The notes: generated by a model from the letters alone, not told the origin. A stretch of DNA of 64,000 bases from Timema cristinae (GCA_039000515.1 JBCFYV010003508.1:48507265-48571264); one strand, 5' to 3'. Counted from the first letter of the stretch, positions 11,445 through 24,612 are shown. A program made the numbers and translations.

Positions 11445-12153
11445 TGCTTCATCACTCGAGCCACACTCATCCTCTCAAAATTAATAAATAAATGTTTATA
11501 TATGGGTAGTTGGACTATGTTCAGGTATTCTACACTACATCGGTCGAGGTGACTGGTTTGTTCAACCAAACCGTTGACGGAATGTGGGTAACTCCGGTAA
11601 AGTTGGAGAGGCTATTCGAAATGTTACAGAACCTCTCTGAAATTCTATGTAGGTACTTCATAATATAAACTAGATCAACTAGTTTCATATCCCCCGCCCC
11701 CCCTTTCAGTTGTACGCATGCATGCGTGTGCTGGAGGGGGAGGGGGGGACGCCGGAACGACGGCAGTGAAGCGTCGAGCGGTGCAAAGTGGCTTCATTAC
11801 ACCGGAAACATGTTGCCGGAGTCCTCCCCCCCCTCTGCCCCTTCATTCCTCTCTCTTCTCGCTCCGGGCTTTTATTGAACCAATTACACGCCTGCTCTAT
11901 CCAGTTTCCGGGGCACTGAATTGGTCACGTCATCTAGAATTCAAAAAGGGGGGGGAACGTATGCCCCCCCCGGTCCCTCAACCAATTGGTTGTAGGTTCA
12001 AAAAGCAATGGTTGCGATAATACGACAGAGTTTTCCAAGTGTGTGTTACATACATTGAAAGAAAAAAAAAGAGACTTTTCAACGTGACATTTAAATTTAT
12101 TTATTTTTCATTCTATTTCTCTTGTGTTAATGTAATCAATAGCCCTAAACCCT
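11445..12153. other. Non-coding stretch, no gene seen
   Basis: Contains C- and G-runs (11690-11702, 11948-11970). The 100-codon plus frame at 11718-12020 spans these runs and shows no domain. Confidence 0.5.
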
Positions 12154-12390
12154 GTTTAGGTGGCAGCATGGTCTAAGGCGTCATTCTTCTCGTGATGGAC
12201 TGGACTGTGTATGACGAGTAGATCAAAGTTCGAATCCTGGTGAGGTTTGCTGAATTTTTTTTCCCGCCTAAATGATTTTACACTCTCCTTGCATGCAAAT
12301 CCGGGTAATATTCTTCTAAATTCAACCTTCCTCATCCTTAACACCTTAGCGTAATTGGTGGATAAGATAACGACCTGAGCACGCAGGGGT
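12154..12390 (+). repeat. SINE-2 copy
   Basis: Head GGTGGCAGCATGGTCTAAGG, B box GTTCGAATCCTGG, body, and a worn 3' end (AACGACCTGAGCACGCAGG). The minus-strand frame at 12156-12344 is the antisense reading that recurs wherever this family occurs. Confidence 0.8.
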
Positions 12391-12728
12391 GAAGATAACG
12401 GTGATCAATGCCTTAGGTTGAAATCGATCAGATACACAACCTTGAGACAGTTTTGCCGCTTGAGTTTTTAACAGGTTCAGTATTTCGACACTGGATACCG
12501 CTAGCTGCAGTGTTCTAGTGACAATAACCCTTTCAGGTAGGTAGTTTATTTGTCTGTGGCCTAGGCTCATTCATAACATTCCAAATCAAGAGTTAATGTT
12601 GGACGTGAGGGCTAGTCAACTTTTCAAAGCTATCAGAGATATTTTAAATTGGTATGTTCAACCATGTGGCTACTAACGATTTAATCTAAGAGGTAGGTAT
12701 GTTGAGCGGTTATACTTACCATCGACTT
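12391..12728. other. Non-coding stretch, no gene seen
   Basis: Unique sequence; nothing supported. Confidence 0.45.
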
Positions 12729-13010
12729 CAGTGGTCTTGGGGTAGAATGCTTGATTCAGACCCCGATTTTCACGGGTTCAGACCCCAATCGAGGTTGACG
12801 GATTTTTCTTGAACGATAAAAATCTGTAGAACAACTTCCTTAGGGGGGAAAGTGAAGCAGTTGGTCCCGTGTCAAATGTAAAAGAACCTGGAAGGTATGG
12901 AAAAATACCTTTACCTGCAAAATTGGTAGGTACTTTAGCACTCGCTCATAGAAATTCAGTTTGAAAGGCAACGGGGGACTACCAAACTTTCTGAACCCCC
13001 GGTAATACAA
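12729..13010 (+). repeat. SINE-3 copy with variant 3' tail
   Basis: Head and body as in the other copies (GGTCTTGGGGTAGAATGC, B box GGGTTCAGACCCC). After CTCATAGAAATT it switches to a different tail (CAGTTTGAAAGGCAACGGGG) instead of the GCTGATATAATCAG tail. The copy at 30766-31001 makes the same switch. Confidence 0.8.
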
Positions 13011-14600
13011 AGCATGTCTACCAGATTGTGCGGGCAGCAATAACCAGCTGAACAGTACATGCCCAATTTCGGTTGGAAAGAAATCACCTCAAACCAATCT
13101 TCCGATTGTTGACTTAAGAAGAAACAGATGTGTTAATAATAGATAACTCGATGGTAAGGTAATGATCAGCTGAGCCAAAGATACGGGGTTAGATTCCTTT
13201 CTTCAGTTATTTGAAAAACATATTATATTAGTATTTTCACAAACTCAAGAACTTTGTCAAAAGTGACCGATGTATTGTACGGTTCAATCTTTATAGAAAG
13301 GGCCCTGGCAGCTAGAAAATATACTAGATATACTTTTACATATTCATACGTCAAGTCATGTGATTCTCTGATTTTACGTTTGATATAACGAATCAATATC
13401 TATAAAATAATACAATTACTATTGTAAAATATTATCAATTTTGTGTGCCAAAAATATCTATTTTTGATTTTTTAAAGAACCTTCCTATTAAAGTTGGACT
13501 GTAAAATGTGGTTGTAAGGAAAGTAGGTCTGGTAACATACATAAATGTAAGATTAGGCTCAGAACAATGTTGAGCTGACTGTTGTATGATGTATCGAGGG
13601 AAGGGGTATATTTTCTCAGTACTTCATGAGACATATTGTCCATAAACAAATGTTGTAAAGACGTGTGCTCTGCGAGAAGACGTTGTTATGGGGGACAGCT
13701 GACGAGTATAGATCGTATCAACTGAGAGCACTTTCCAAGATACGTCTGTAAGTCTCTCGTAAGGGCGGGAAGAAGCGATGGGAAGTATCTAACATGTTGT
13801 CAACCACCGCGACCCATGTAATTGCTTGACCCACGAAATATGTACTTGTCCCACATTTTATTACTACGGCTATACCAGAGTTTCTTGAGTTTCTTTGAGC
13901 GTTTGTACACTATCTAACTTAAATAAGTTGCCTACTAAGTGAATTTGAATCCATTTTGCAAACCAGGTTTGAACCTTAACTTGACACTAATGTACGAGAT
14001 ATAAAGGGAAGTATCCTTTTGTTTAGCTAATGATAGCACTCCCCCTCTTCCACTTTCGAGTATAAACACTCACTTTACTATTTGTTCATAAACAGCATCG
14101 ACTTGAATTTCAAAATTAACTTTGTTTTGTTTCTTATCCTGAATAGAAATTTAATTCAATGGATTTTTTTAAATATGCATCCTAACATAAAGGTTACAAC
14201 TGGCCATTTTAGCAAATAATCCAAGATATAAACTTTTTTTTTTAATATTTACAAAATAAAAATGAGGTGAGATTATTTTTCAAATTATTTTAGAATTTAT
14301 GGTTTTGTTTCAATGTTAGATCTTTAAAAACTCGTCGATTAGAAGCTACATACACTAAAATTGGAACGTCTCTACCGACTTACAACTACGTCACTAAGAT
14401 AATAAAACATTATTCACTTGGAAAGAGAATGGAAAACCTCATTGAAATCAGATCTCGTGCAAGGGAGGTAATAAACCTACCTGTGAAGAATCCAATCATG
14501 ATCAAAATAAAAACATTCTGGATTCAAGGCAGGCGCGCTATCCGCTCGCTTATCCATGCTGATGAAGGCTGCCTTTGGTTCCAGTAAAATGCGCGGAACA
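13011..14600. other. Non-coding stretch, no gene seen
   Basis: Mostly unique and AT-rich. A worn tRNA-like B box (CGGGGTTAGATTCC) near 13184 may be a SINE head remnant. No exon is supported. Confidence 0.5.
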
Positions 14601-15777
14601 AACAATAAGTTTCTGTAGCAGATCACGGCCCAAGGAATCTTTCAGCGAGAAGAGCTTACTGCTGACCTGCAAGTTGAGTTTGGAACTGAAGAAGAAACTG
14701 ATACCCTTTGAAAGAAAAAACTTGGACTCTCAGGAAGATGGATAACTTTGAAATGTGGTTGCTGCAGAAGAACTTGAGAAGATCAGGTGGATAGACAGGG
14801 GACAAATGAACAGTCTCCGATACGACTAGTGTGAGTAAAAACTCACTGGGAAGAGAATGAACATAAGTTCTGAAGGGGGTAATAAACAGGTGAGACAATC
14901 AGGGACAAATGAAACAATGTAGGGGGTGTGTCCTCAGAAGGTGTGTGGAGAAATAGGTGGACAACAAACAAATTTGTAGCAATCACGTCCTAAGAACTTA
15001 GGTGAAAGATACGGGGCCCTGCAGTGGTTTGGAACTGAAGAAAATGTCCTTAGAAAGAAAAAGATTCAGGAAGAAGGAAACTTGAAATGTCTCAGAAAAA
15101 CTTGAGAAGATCAGGTGGACAGACAGGGGGACAAATGAACAAGTCCTGAAAGAGTGGTGAGAAGATCAGGGGACAGACAGGGGGACAAATGAACAAGTCC
15201 TGAGAAGAGTGGTGAGAAGATCAGGTGGACAGACAGGGGACAAATGAACAAGTCCTAAGAAGAGTGGGTGAGAAGATCAGGTGGACAGACAGGGGACAAA
15301 TGAACAAGTCCTGAGAAGAGTGGTGAGAAGATCAGGTGGACAGACAGGGGACAAATGAACAAGTCCTAAGAAGAGTGGGTGAGAAGATCAGGTGGACAGA
15401 CAGGGGGACAAATGAACAAGTCCTAGAAGAGTGGTGAGAAGATCAGGTGGACAGACAGGGGGACAAATGAACAAGTCCTAGAGAAGAGTGGGTGATAAGA
15501 GAACCATTTTGGATGTGATTCTTCGGGACAAAGCAAACTCAACAGATCCTTAGGAGGAACTGTCTTCTGAACGACGTCATAGAAGGAAAGGTTGAGGGAA
15601 AGAGGAGCTTAGGAAGGAGGAGGATTCAAATAACAGATGACTTGAAGGAAAGAAGAAAATTCTGTGAGTTGAAGGAGGCAAAGGACAGGGCCCATTGACG
15701 GTCTAAGTTGACCGACAAAAAGAATGGATCTGATGTAAGAAAGAACACCTAATAATATATAATAATAATAATAACAA
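14601..15777 (+). mobile_element. LINE (non-LTR retrotransposon) 3' end, broken
   Basis: Pieces of the C-terminal tail of a reverse-transcriptase ORF are readable in order. WTLRKMDNFEMW lies at about 14733. A region of 56-bp repeats encodes a DR-x-x-NEQVLRRV peptide. The last 68 codons (15549-15752) include RRNCLLNDVIEGKVEGK, GRRRIQITDDLKERRKF and KEAKDRAH, then a stop where the family has W, then RSKL. The ORF ends directly in a (TAA)n tail (15750-15777), a normal LINE 3' terminus. Frameshifts separate the pieces, and a second diverged copy of the 14600-14780 segment lies at about 14930-15115. The catalytic RT domain is absent. Confidence 0.8.
15116..15500. repeat. 56-bp minisatellite inside LINE ORF, about 7 copies
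   Basis: Unit begins GTGGACAGACAGGGGACAAA and ends GTGGGTGAGAAGATCAG. Each unit encodes the LINE peptide VDRQGTNEQVLRRVGEKIR in one frame, but 55-57 bp lengths shift the frame from unit to unit. Most unit differences are one-base changes in G runs. Confidence 0.9.
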
Positions 15778-16290
15778 TGTCTATTATATCGTTTCACATA
15801 TATTATGAGTTATAAATATTATTTAGATAAAAAATCGAGAACGATGTTTGGCTCACAGTACCATTTATTACTAAAATGTTGATCAAATGTACTATGGCAA
15901 AAAATACATGATAAATTTTTTTTAAAGAAATAAAAGTGTGTAAAATAAAAAAAAGACGAATCTAAGGTTTTGTTCCAAGATGGCCGCTCCCTGGTTGAGA
16001 TTCTGTATCATTGATCCAGGCGAGCAAGTGAGCGTTAGCCTATGGCGCCTGCGATTTTCCTCCAGGGTTGTCTAACGTCTGATCCTGGAAGAATGGTAGG
16101 ATAGGGCGTCTGGAGGGGTGAGGGGGTTGTTCGAGGAAACGACGCAAGAACAAGGGCGGAGACGCTCAGGCGTAATACTCTGAAAAGAAGGTGGTGGAAG
16201 TTTGAACAAGTGGAACGTTGAGGAGAAAAAGAAAGATTGAAAAAGAAAAGAAAAAAAAAACTCTAACATTTTCTGAAAATCAATACCAAA
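15778..16290. other. Non-coding stretch, no gene seen
   Basis: AT-rich, then moderately GC-rich. The 123-codon minus frame at 16072-16443 includes glycines from the poly-C tract at 16293-16312 and has no domain. Confidence 0.5.
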
Positions 16291-16292
16291 GT

Positions 16293-17552
16293 TAACCCCC
16301 CCCCCCCCCCCCTTGTAGCTCTGGTTCGCAATCAGATTGTCGATGATGGGGAGGTCGCGGCTTGAAACTGGACTGGTGCACTGTGATTTATTTCTGTATT
16401 TCTCCCCTTCTCCTCTACCTACTTCCTCTAAACTAACCACCACATCCCTCTAAACTAACCACCACACCCCTCTAAACTAACCACCACATCCCTCTAAACT
16501 AACCACCACATCCCTCTAAACTAACCACCACACCCCTCTAAACTAACCCCACCACACCCCTCTAAACTAACCACACACCCCTCTAAACTAACCACCACAT
16601 CCCTCTAAACTAACCACCACATCCCTCTAAACTAACCACCACACCCCTCTAAACTAACCACCACATCCCTCTAAACTAACCACCACATCCCTCTAAACTA
16701 ACCACCACACCCCTCTAAACTAAACCACACCCCTCTAAACTAACCACCACATCCCTCTAAACTAACCACCACATCCCTCTAAACTAACCACCACATCCCT
16801 CTAAACTAACCCCACCACACCCCTTGAAAAACACAAATTCAAAACTAACCCACAAACAAATAAACCTACACTCTAAATAACACCCAATCTTAATAACCCC
16901 CCCCCCCCTTAAATACCCCAATCAAACTTGTCCACAATCCGCTTGAAACTGGACGCACTGTATAACAATTCCCCTTCTAACTCCACCACATTCCTCTAAA
17001 CTAACCCACCACATCCCTCTAAACTAACCCACCTACAACCCCCTAAACTAACCACCACACCCCTCTAAACTAACCACCACACCCTCTAAACTAACCACCA
17101 CACCCTCTAAACTAACCACCACACCCCTCTAAACTAACCACCACATCCCTCTAAACTAACCCCACACACCCCTCTAAACTAACCACCACAACCCCTCTAA
17201 ACTAACCACCACATCCCTCTAAACTAACCACCACATCCCTCTAAACTAACCACCACATCCCTCTAAACTAACCCCACCACATCCCTCTAAACTAACCCCA
17301 CCACATCCCTCTAAACTAACCACCACACCCCTCTAAACTAACCACCACACCCTCTAAACTAACCCACCACATCCCTCTAAACTAACCACCACATCCCTCT
17401 AAACTAACCACCACACCCTCTAAACTAACCACCACATCCCTCTAAACTAACCCACCACATCCCTCTAAACTAACCCACCACACCCTCTAAACTAACCACC
17501 ACACCCCTCTAAACTAACCACCACACCCCTCTAAACTAACCACCACACCCTT
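16293..17552. repeat. 22-bp satellite in two blocks, about 42 copies
   Basis: Unit CCTCTAAACTAACCACCACA plus TC (22 bp), in blocks at about 16423-16820 and 16985-17552. The spacer between them contains poly-C then CTTGAAACTGGACGCACTG, which matches the sequence just before block one (poly-C, then CTTGAAACTGGACTGGTGCA). The whole unit, flank plus array, therefore appears duplicated. Confidence 0.92.
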
Positions 17553-17699
17553 ACATTAAGTGGTTGATATTCATGGGGTTGAACGTACTATTTCTGATGA
17601 AAATATACGCTACATTATTTTATTGCAATATCTAGTGTCCCGTAACAAAGATTCTGCTTAAGAGAAGAAAATGTTTCTTATTTACCATCATTTACCATC

Positions 17700-18240
17700 C
17701 ATGGCATTTTGAACTCTAAAAGCTGTTGGCCAGACTTACAAAAGTACTCCACCTATCTCTATCTTGAGCTAGTTCTATCCAGTCTACCTCATTACACCCT
17801 ATCTCTATCTTAGGCTAGTTCTATCCAGTCCACCTCATTACACTCTATCCCTATCTTGAGCTAGTTCTATCCAGTCCACCTCATTACACAATATATCTCT
17901 TTCAGGTCCATTCTATTGCTTACCTCCAATCTTAGTCTAGGTCTTCCCATTGGTCTCTTCCCATTGGGTTTACCACTCAGTACCTGAACAAGATTCTAGA
18001 GTCTTCCATTCACGCTGCATGTCCTTCCCACCGTAGTCTCAAAGATTTGATGGTCCTAACAATGTCTTATGATGATACATATTATGTTACTCATCATTAT
18101 GTAGCCTCCTCCACATATAAGTAGCCTCATTCCTTTTTGGACAAAATATCTTCGCAGAACCTTGTTTTCGAGCATCCTAAATTGGTTTTCGTCATATAAG
18201 GTAAGAAAGAGAGCACATTTCACACCCATTGAGATCAACT
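17700..18240 (-). mobile_element. LINE 3' end, degenerate, different lineage
   Basis: On the minus strand the conceptual peptide shows, in order, FRMLENKVLRRYF (from about 18175), LRLRWEGHAA (about 18035), MEDSR, GKRPMGRPRLR (about 17955), MDLKE and NEVDWIELAQDRDR. This is the tail region common after the RT domain of many arthropod LINEs. Stops and frameshifts break it. The WIELAQDRDR segment is tandemly repeated at 17753-17890. Downstream on the same strand is unique DNA. Confidence 0.75.
17753..17890. repeat. 46-bp tandem triplication within LINE tail
   Basis: Three units with CTATCTTGAGCTAGTTCTAT and ACCTCATTACAC. Each encodes, on the minus strand, CNEVDWIELAQDRDR. The same unit is repeated twice at 48999-49080 with matching outer flank, so the two loci are copies of one element type. 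Confidence 0.9.
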
Positions 18241-20960
18241 GGTAAAATTAATTGTTCTAATAGAATCTTCTTTAGTTGAAACACGGTTTATTAACACTTA
18301 TCTGATACTTATTAAAGTTGCAAGACTTGTCCTCATATTTTCATATGATAAGTGTTTCTTTTTTTTCATCGGTTTTATTTGACATATGTCAATTTTGACA
18401 GATATAAGATACTGTCATAATCACTAGTTGAATGTTTGTTTTTATTTAGATAACTCAAGTGGATGCCCGCGCTAAAATTGCTAGCTTAGTATGTTTGAAA
18501 TAACATACTCTGGAGGTTACAACAGAGCGCTGACAATTCATAACAATGATTGAACTAGTTGGCCAGGAAAATGGGCCATAGCGTAGTATAAAATACCTTG
18601 ACTTTATGGCAACGGGGCTGTCACAAGTAGTCACCCCATCCGACACCTTACCTTATCAGACATCAGTAGCACCTGTACTTAGAGGCCATACGTTGAGCCC
18701 AGGGTCCTGAGATCAAGTTATGTAGAGGTCACGTGGGGTGATAATCAACTCCATCGGGCTAAGTATTCACAAGTTAAGACCGTTTTTTTCCACGAGCGTG
18801 GGTGGCCAGTCTCTTTATTTCTTTATCTTTTGTCTAACATCACATTTTATATAATCTCTTAGTGAATACTATTAAACCAAAATTCGTAAAACTACATATT
18901 ATTTGGAACCCACACTATTACCTTGCCTGCAACATTACCCCTCTCGCAAGCTATTCTGACAGATCAAGCCCATGGGGAGGGGGGTAAGGGGTGGAGGGGT
19001 GGAGGGGTGGAGGGGGCAGCAGGTGGCTCGCGACAATATAAACGTATTAAAATATTGTATTGTACCTTCTCGTAAATACTTTCTCAAAAGGTTAATACAG
19101 CCCAATATCTCAGTTTTTATCTAAAGCACGCTTAGTATGTAATGATATAAAGTTGAAGTACTTTAAATTTGAAACACCTTTGAAAACGTATTTGACTGTA
19201 TAAACTTGATGAAATATAATCTAGACATAATGACTCATCTTACTTCAGTTATATCTTTGTCCCATTATATGAGCTAATAGGAGAAACAAAATATAACTAA
19301 TTATCTATTCAGCACGAAGTAATTAGCCACTAAGAAACTTATTCAAACCATCTGTGCATGATTTAACTTTATAGCAGACCCTAAGCTATTTACGAACCAT
19401 AGCATGGAGGTACGAGTACTTATATTTTTAATCTTGAGAAACATGAATCCCTTGGGTTTTAAACCCAAACGTCTTCTATGAAATATTTGGTGAAATTTGA
19501 AAGATGATGCGGGCTTGATGAATCTATCTTTTTGAAATTTCGATAACGAGACGTTTCAAACGCATACCTTCAAGAAAATGTATTTTACCTTATGACAGAC
19601 TCTGGGCTCCCTTGCGTTGAGGATCTGTTCTTTGAAGTCTTTCAAGGTATTTCAAAGAAGAGAATAATTTCTCTTTAAAAAAAAGGGGGTATCATCAAAG
19701 AAAAGTCTGGAAGGTATTTTAAAGACGAAAACAAAAGGATCAACATTTTCTCACAGAGGAGAATATTAAAACTTATTTTTTAGCACATCATCTTACTACC
19801 CGTTTGGGTTAAAAGCATATAATGAATTAATCAAATAATTTTGATTTTGACAGTGGTAATACACCAAGGCAGCAGTAAATGAGGTGGCTGAGCTAAGACG
19901 TGAGTTTATAACGACTAGATATTTACCTCATTGTTAACCAAATATTATTTACTCTTCTAATATTTCAAATATCAAACTTTATTGGAATAAATTGATTTTT
20001 CCTAACAACATGGCAAAACCTTTCAATTTTTAAATATTGCAATTCATTGTCCACGTAGTAAAAAAAATTCAATCAAGCTAATTTTCATAGAAAAAAGTTT
20101 TTTTTAACGTTTCCAATCGAGTGAACTTTGCTTAGTTGTAGACCTATTAGAGAATATCTTTAATTGTGCTTTCCCCTGGAAACAAAAGTCTAAAGAAACA
20201 TTCCATGAAGTGAACAAAAGCCATGTATAAATTTCACACATCTTGTAATCTTATTATACCAGAATTAACACCAATCTTATCTAAATTATCATCTTAATTA
20301 GACCATCCTCTCGTTGGTTTCAATAGGTGTTACAATGACAGTAGTAAGTATTACAAATTGTTTCCAAGAAAATATTTCTCCGCGTTCAACCAAGAGGTAT
20401 TGTATTCTTTATTATGTTTTTTATAATATATAAATAAGTTTCACTACCGAGCTCATAGATCTAGCCTGATACCGCAAGGTTTATCTTGTCAGAAAACGCC
20501 TAGATTGCAATCTATAAAGATATTATTGTGTACTGGAGAGTTTGATCAGGAACAGAATTAATCGTGGTAATAGAGACGTACTCTTGGAAGCACGTATTGT
20601 GTGTTCTATTGTTTTGTTGACACATGGACGGACAAGGTGCTAATGATGAATACATGAGAGTTATACTTATTAAGAGAAAGTTAGAAATTCATTAGATACA
20701 GAATGGGTTGGAAACCATTAGACGATCTATACTGAGGAAAGTGATGGACAATGTGCTGAGGTTTGTCTGACGTCAGGGGGAGCTCACATGAGTGACATTA
20801 TCTTCAGAAATTGTTGTATGTTGTTAGCTTTTATTTAGCTGGTGAGTATTTACTTTCCAATTAAAGTGTTAATTTTCAAGTTACTAACCGTCTAGTTGTT
20901 CCGGCCCCACTCTGTATACAGCCATATATCCCGTGTCTAGTTTAACAATAATTCACATCC
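18241..20960. other. Non-coding stretch, mostly unique
   Basis: AT-rich. A 50-bp SINE-2/SINE-1 3'-end fragment (CTTACTACCCGTTTGGGTT) lies at about 19780-19830 on the minus strand, and a short GGGGTGGA tandem near 18985-19015. No exon is supported. Confidence 0.5.
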
Positions 20961-21171
20961 GTTTAGGTGGTCAAATGGTTGAAGGCCTCGTTCTATCAAT
21001 AAAATTGACTACCTATAGCGAGGATATCGGGATTTGAAGCCCAGTCGGATAAGCCTAGGTGTTGTTCCCTCTTCCTCCACGTAAATGTGGGTACATTACC
21101 TCTAAATTCTACTTTCTCTATCCTAACACAATTGTTTTAAATACGCATACACCCCAAATGGGAAATAAACT
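20961..21171 (+). repeat. SINE-2 copy, degenerate
   Basis: Head GTTTAGGTGGTCAAATGGTT, worn B box (ATTTGAAGCCCAGTC), then the body motifs CTTCCTCCACGTAAATG and CTCTAAATTC. The 3' end is reduced to ACCCCAAATGGG. Confidence 0.65.
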
Positions 21172-24100
21172 AATATAGACCTATAAAACGACAAAAACAT
21201 TCTTAAAGCTCCGCTTCTGTAAACCTCCAAACATCTGAACCTCCAGAAAATGGCGACCCCCCCATCGTTCAGCGCAATTGTTCAGACCCCCCTACAATCA
21301 CGTCTGGGAGACCAGACTAGGGATATCTATCTATCTTTTTCGCTACAAACTACGTCCTGTGCCACTAATTGGCCACATTACCAACCTGGCCATATTCCCA
21401 TCAACCATCAACCACTATTCTCCAAGTCCTTGTCATGAGAAAATGATATTTTCCATTTTGTTACTACTAGTAAACAAAGGCTAAGATGCCAGTTTTAATC
21501 AAAATCGTTAAAGAAAGTTTTGAGAAAATTGGGTTTAACTCTTTTTACCCTTTAGAAAATTACCCTAATTTTTAGGTTAAGATATTTAATTCCATATATT
21601 CCTCGGGTAACCTTATGAAAACCCTAGAATCCATAGGAAAGTCGCTACTATTTGTTTGGAGGGAGGGTGAAGATTTTTTTGGGGGTGAAATAACAACTTT
21701 CGTACTCTCTAACGGAACTCAAAACTCTGCCTCCCTATTAGCCTACAATCAAACTAGAACATCTGGTCCGACAATTAGGTCCATATTAATACTCCAGTCT
21801 GGAGAGTCTGCCAATATTCCTGTATACCAATAATACATATCTTAGGTCAAATGGGAGGCTGGATAGCATCCGAATATCTATGAAGCCCAAAGTCCACGTC
21901 ACGTGCCCACCAATTCTGGTCCCAATCTAGCGTCAAACGAGGACATGAATACCTGCCAGGACTATACCAGTGTCCAGAGAGGACATGAATACCTGCCAGG
22001 ACTATACCAGTGTCCAGAGAAGAGAACATTCTCCTGAGAGGCCGATGATTTGTGTTTGGACGGAGGTCCTGCGAGAGATGTGGAAGGGCCGCTAGTCCCC
22101 AGCATAGCTAGAACAGTATTCCTCCCTCCCTCCCTCCCTTTTCTTCTCTCGCGCTCCTACAACCACCCGCCGAGATTTCACCTAACACGCTGTGGGGGTC
22201 AGAGGTCAACTAGATCGCGCGCTATTTCACATGTGTTGGGTAAAACGTGGTAAGAGGAGAAGGGGGGGGGGGGGGGCTAGAGAAACCCACGGGGGTGAGA
22301 CGCGCTCACCAGACCGCACGTACAACTTTATGACAAGAGGAATGAAATAAGAAAATGAAGAAGAAAAAACTGTGGGAAGGTAAAACATCGTTGACGTGTT
22401 TTGAACAAAAGAAAATACACCACACTTTTATTTGTGTGCTTAATTATTTTTGAGCACCTTTTGTGGCTAAGATATATTAAAGTGTTGTGTTAGATGTTGA
22501 GCTATTAACGGGCACGTTCTAAACACACAACATCTTTAAAAGTTTAACTTAGTTTAGTTCACTAAAACGTCCAATATAAGCACAATGGTGTTTATCTATT
22601 TTTAAAAGACTAATCCCTAAGCTCTCACTAATTTAGTTTAGGCCTGAACCTGTTTTAAAGACTTAATGTCGGAAGCTGCAAAGATGTTTAATTTAATTGG
22701 ACAAAAGAAAGTAATTATTTATTTAGTATTAACAAGATGTATAAGTAGAGTTAGTGTGCGACTCTAAATTAAACAGTGGTAATTTGTGGGGTTAGTGTCA
22801 CGCTCTAGACAAACGATAATTACCTAAAGTATGAGTATAATCATATTTTGTATAACTCCAGTAAATGAAAAAAATAAAATTAAGTCCGTACAGCCTTTGT
22901 GGAGCTCCAAAATTTTAAATCTGAATATCACTAATATCTTTTTCCGATTTGAAACAATTTTGAATCCAGGGAGTATTTTATTTGGAGGGCGAGGGGTGCA
23001 GTGGAGGCTAATACTACAGGAAATGAATTGATGTAATAACGTAAATAACATTGAATGTAATGTTTGTTTCTGTATTGTATGTCGTAAAGTAGAGTATTCT
23101 ACTAATTAAATCTTATACAAGCATTAGTGTTTTTTTTTTACAGAAATCACTTCTTTTGAGTCAGGATTTGTTTGTTTCTTCATTATTTTTATTAGACTTT
23201 ATAAAATAAAAAATGTTTATATAATATTTGATTTTGATACAATTTACTTTGTTTCTAAGATTTGATTCGGGTTAGGCCCAAAATGTTTCCCGTGCGTTGT
23301 ATTTGATTCCTAATAGTGTTGAATAAATAAGCAAAGGTTTGGCTTTAGCTATTGTCTTTAATGACGTGTTTGAAACTATTAAAGCTGTTTGATACTAATC
23401 CGCCTCGCAAGTCACAAGTAGGTTTTGTTACGATGACATGTGAAATAGGTTAGTTCTATTTCTCTAAGAATCAAAATAGTTTAATGAGTTGTATTGTTTT
23501 TTTTATTAATTTCTCAACTGTTAAAGAAAAAGTCAAAATTTTCATGAATCAACTATAGCGTGCATTTTTAAATTATTTGGTTGACATACTAAATAACACA
23601 CATACGCTTTATGATCGCCTAGCTTAATCGATTAGTGATTGTTGGTGAAGGTATTGTTTCTTAACATCTCTTCGCATGAATCACCTTCAATTTTAAGAAC
23701 ATTTCCACCAGGACGAAAAACTCGTTTATTTACACGGCCTTCAAGATAATATGTGAGATGTAAGAAGTTACAGTGATAAAATATTTCCAAAGAAATTGTG
23801 AAGCAGACACAAAAGCACAACATGAAGTCACGAAGAGAGAACATTAAATTAATAAACTACCATTGAGTAATGCCGTTATTGTAACCAGTTGATTTCAAAC
23901 GTTCATATACCTACTTAAGTCTTTCATCATAATATCATAAAAACAAGTGGTTCTGAATTAAAAAAAAAAAAATGAAAAGAAAAATAGGCGTCTGTTCTCT
24001 TATCCGTCGGAAAAGTTACACGTAGTAAAGGGTTTCAAAATAAATAGTCGATGATTAATCCACAATGCCATTCAATGCGGAGTTCGCGTCATAGTATGAA

Positions 24101-24612
24101 GACATATAAAGGCTTTATTGAGAGCGTTATTATTTTCTACGTTCTATACAGAGTTTATTAGCCAGTTTGTCGTCACGTTATGGCTCCTGAAATACTAGTC
24201 ATCTATAAAAAAATTCATGAATATAATTTTTTTTACTATAAAGAATCTTGAAATAATTAAGCCACAACTGTTTCGTTTTCGCCGCGTCATTTGGAAATCA
24301 TTGTACAGACATATTTATTAATCATTTCGTTTGATAGGTGGATACCATTCAACATTTTTAAATAGGTCTTCGTACTCAAAATTTCTGAGTTGTATTGCAT
24401 CATAAATTATGCGTTTCTTATTTGAGTGGTATACGTGTTTGGACCCCATTGTTTGACCAGGGAGATGCTCTTTTGGTGAATTCACTCAAATCTTTTTGAA
24501 CCAGACTTATACATTTTTGGTTAATTTCTTGGTACAATAAGCCGATGATTTTTTTTAACTTTGTAAAACACACCTTTTTACATCTTACGACCAATCCATA
24601 CTATCTATATAT
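21172..24612. other. Non-coding stretch, mostly unique
   Basis: Holds a 40-bp duplication (21941-22020), a CCCT-rich run near 22120-22140 and a G run near 22262-22276. Frames of 60-76 codons lack domains. Long parts (22400-24600) are AT-rich with nothing I can support. Confidence 0.5.
21941..22020. repeat. 40-bp tandem duplication
   Basis: Two identical units beginning AGGACATGAATACCTGCCAG and ending CAGTGTCCAGAG. Identity implies a recent duplication. Confidence 0.85.

Noticed and set aside
15750..15777. Identifying the LINE at 14601-15777 as the SINE-1 partner from their common (TAA)n tail
   Set aside because: Only the simple tail is shared; the LINE ORF runs almost directly into (TAA)n without the CCCGAACGGG hairpin end.
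16423..17552. Degenerate telomeric repeat (CTAACC-like)
   Set aside because: The period is 22 bp with a fixed internal sequence, not the insect TTAGG pentamer.
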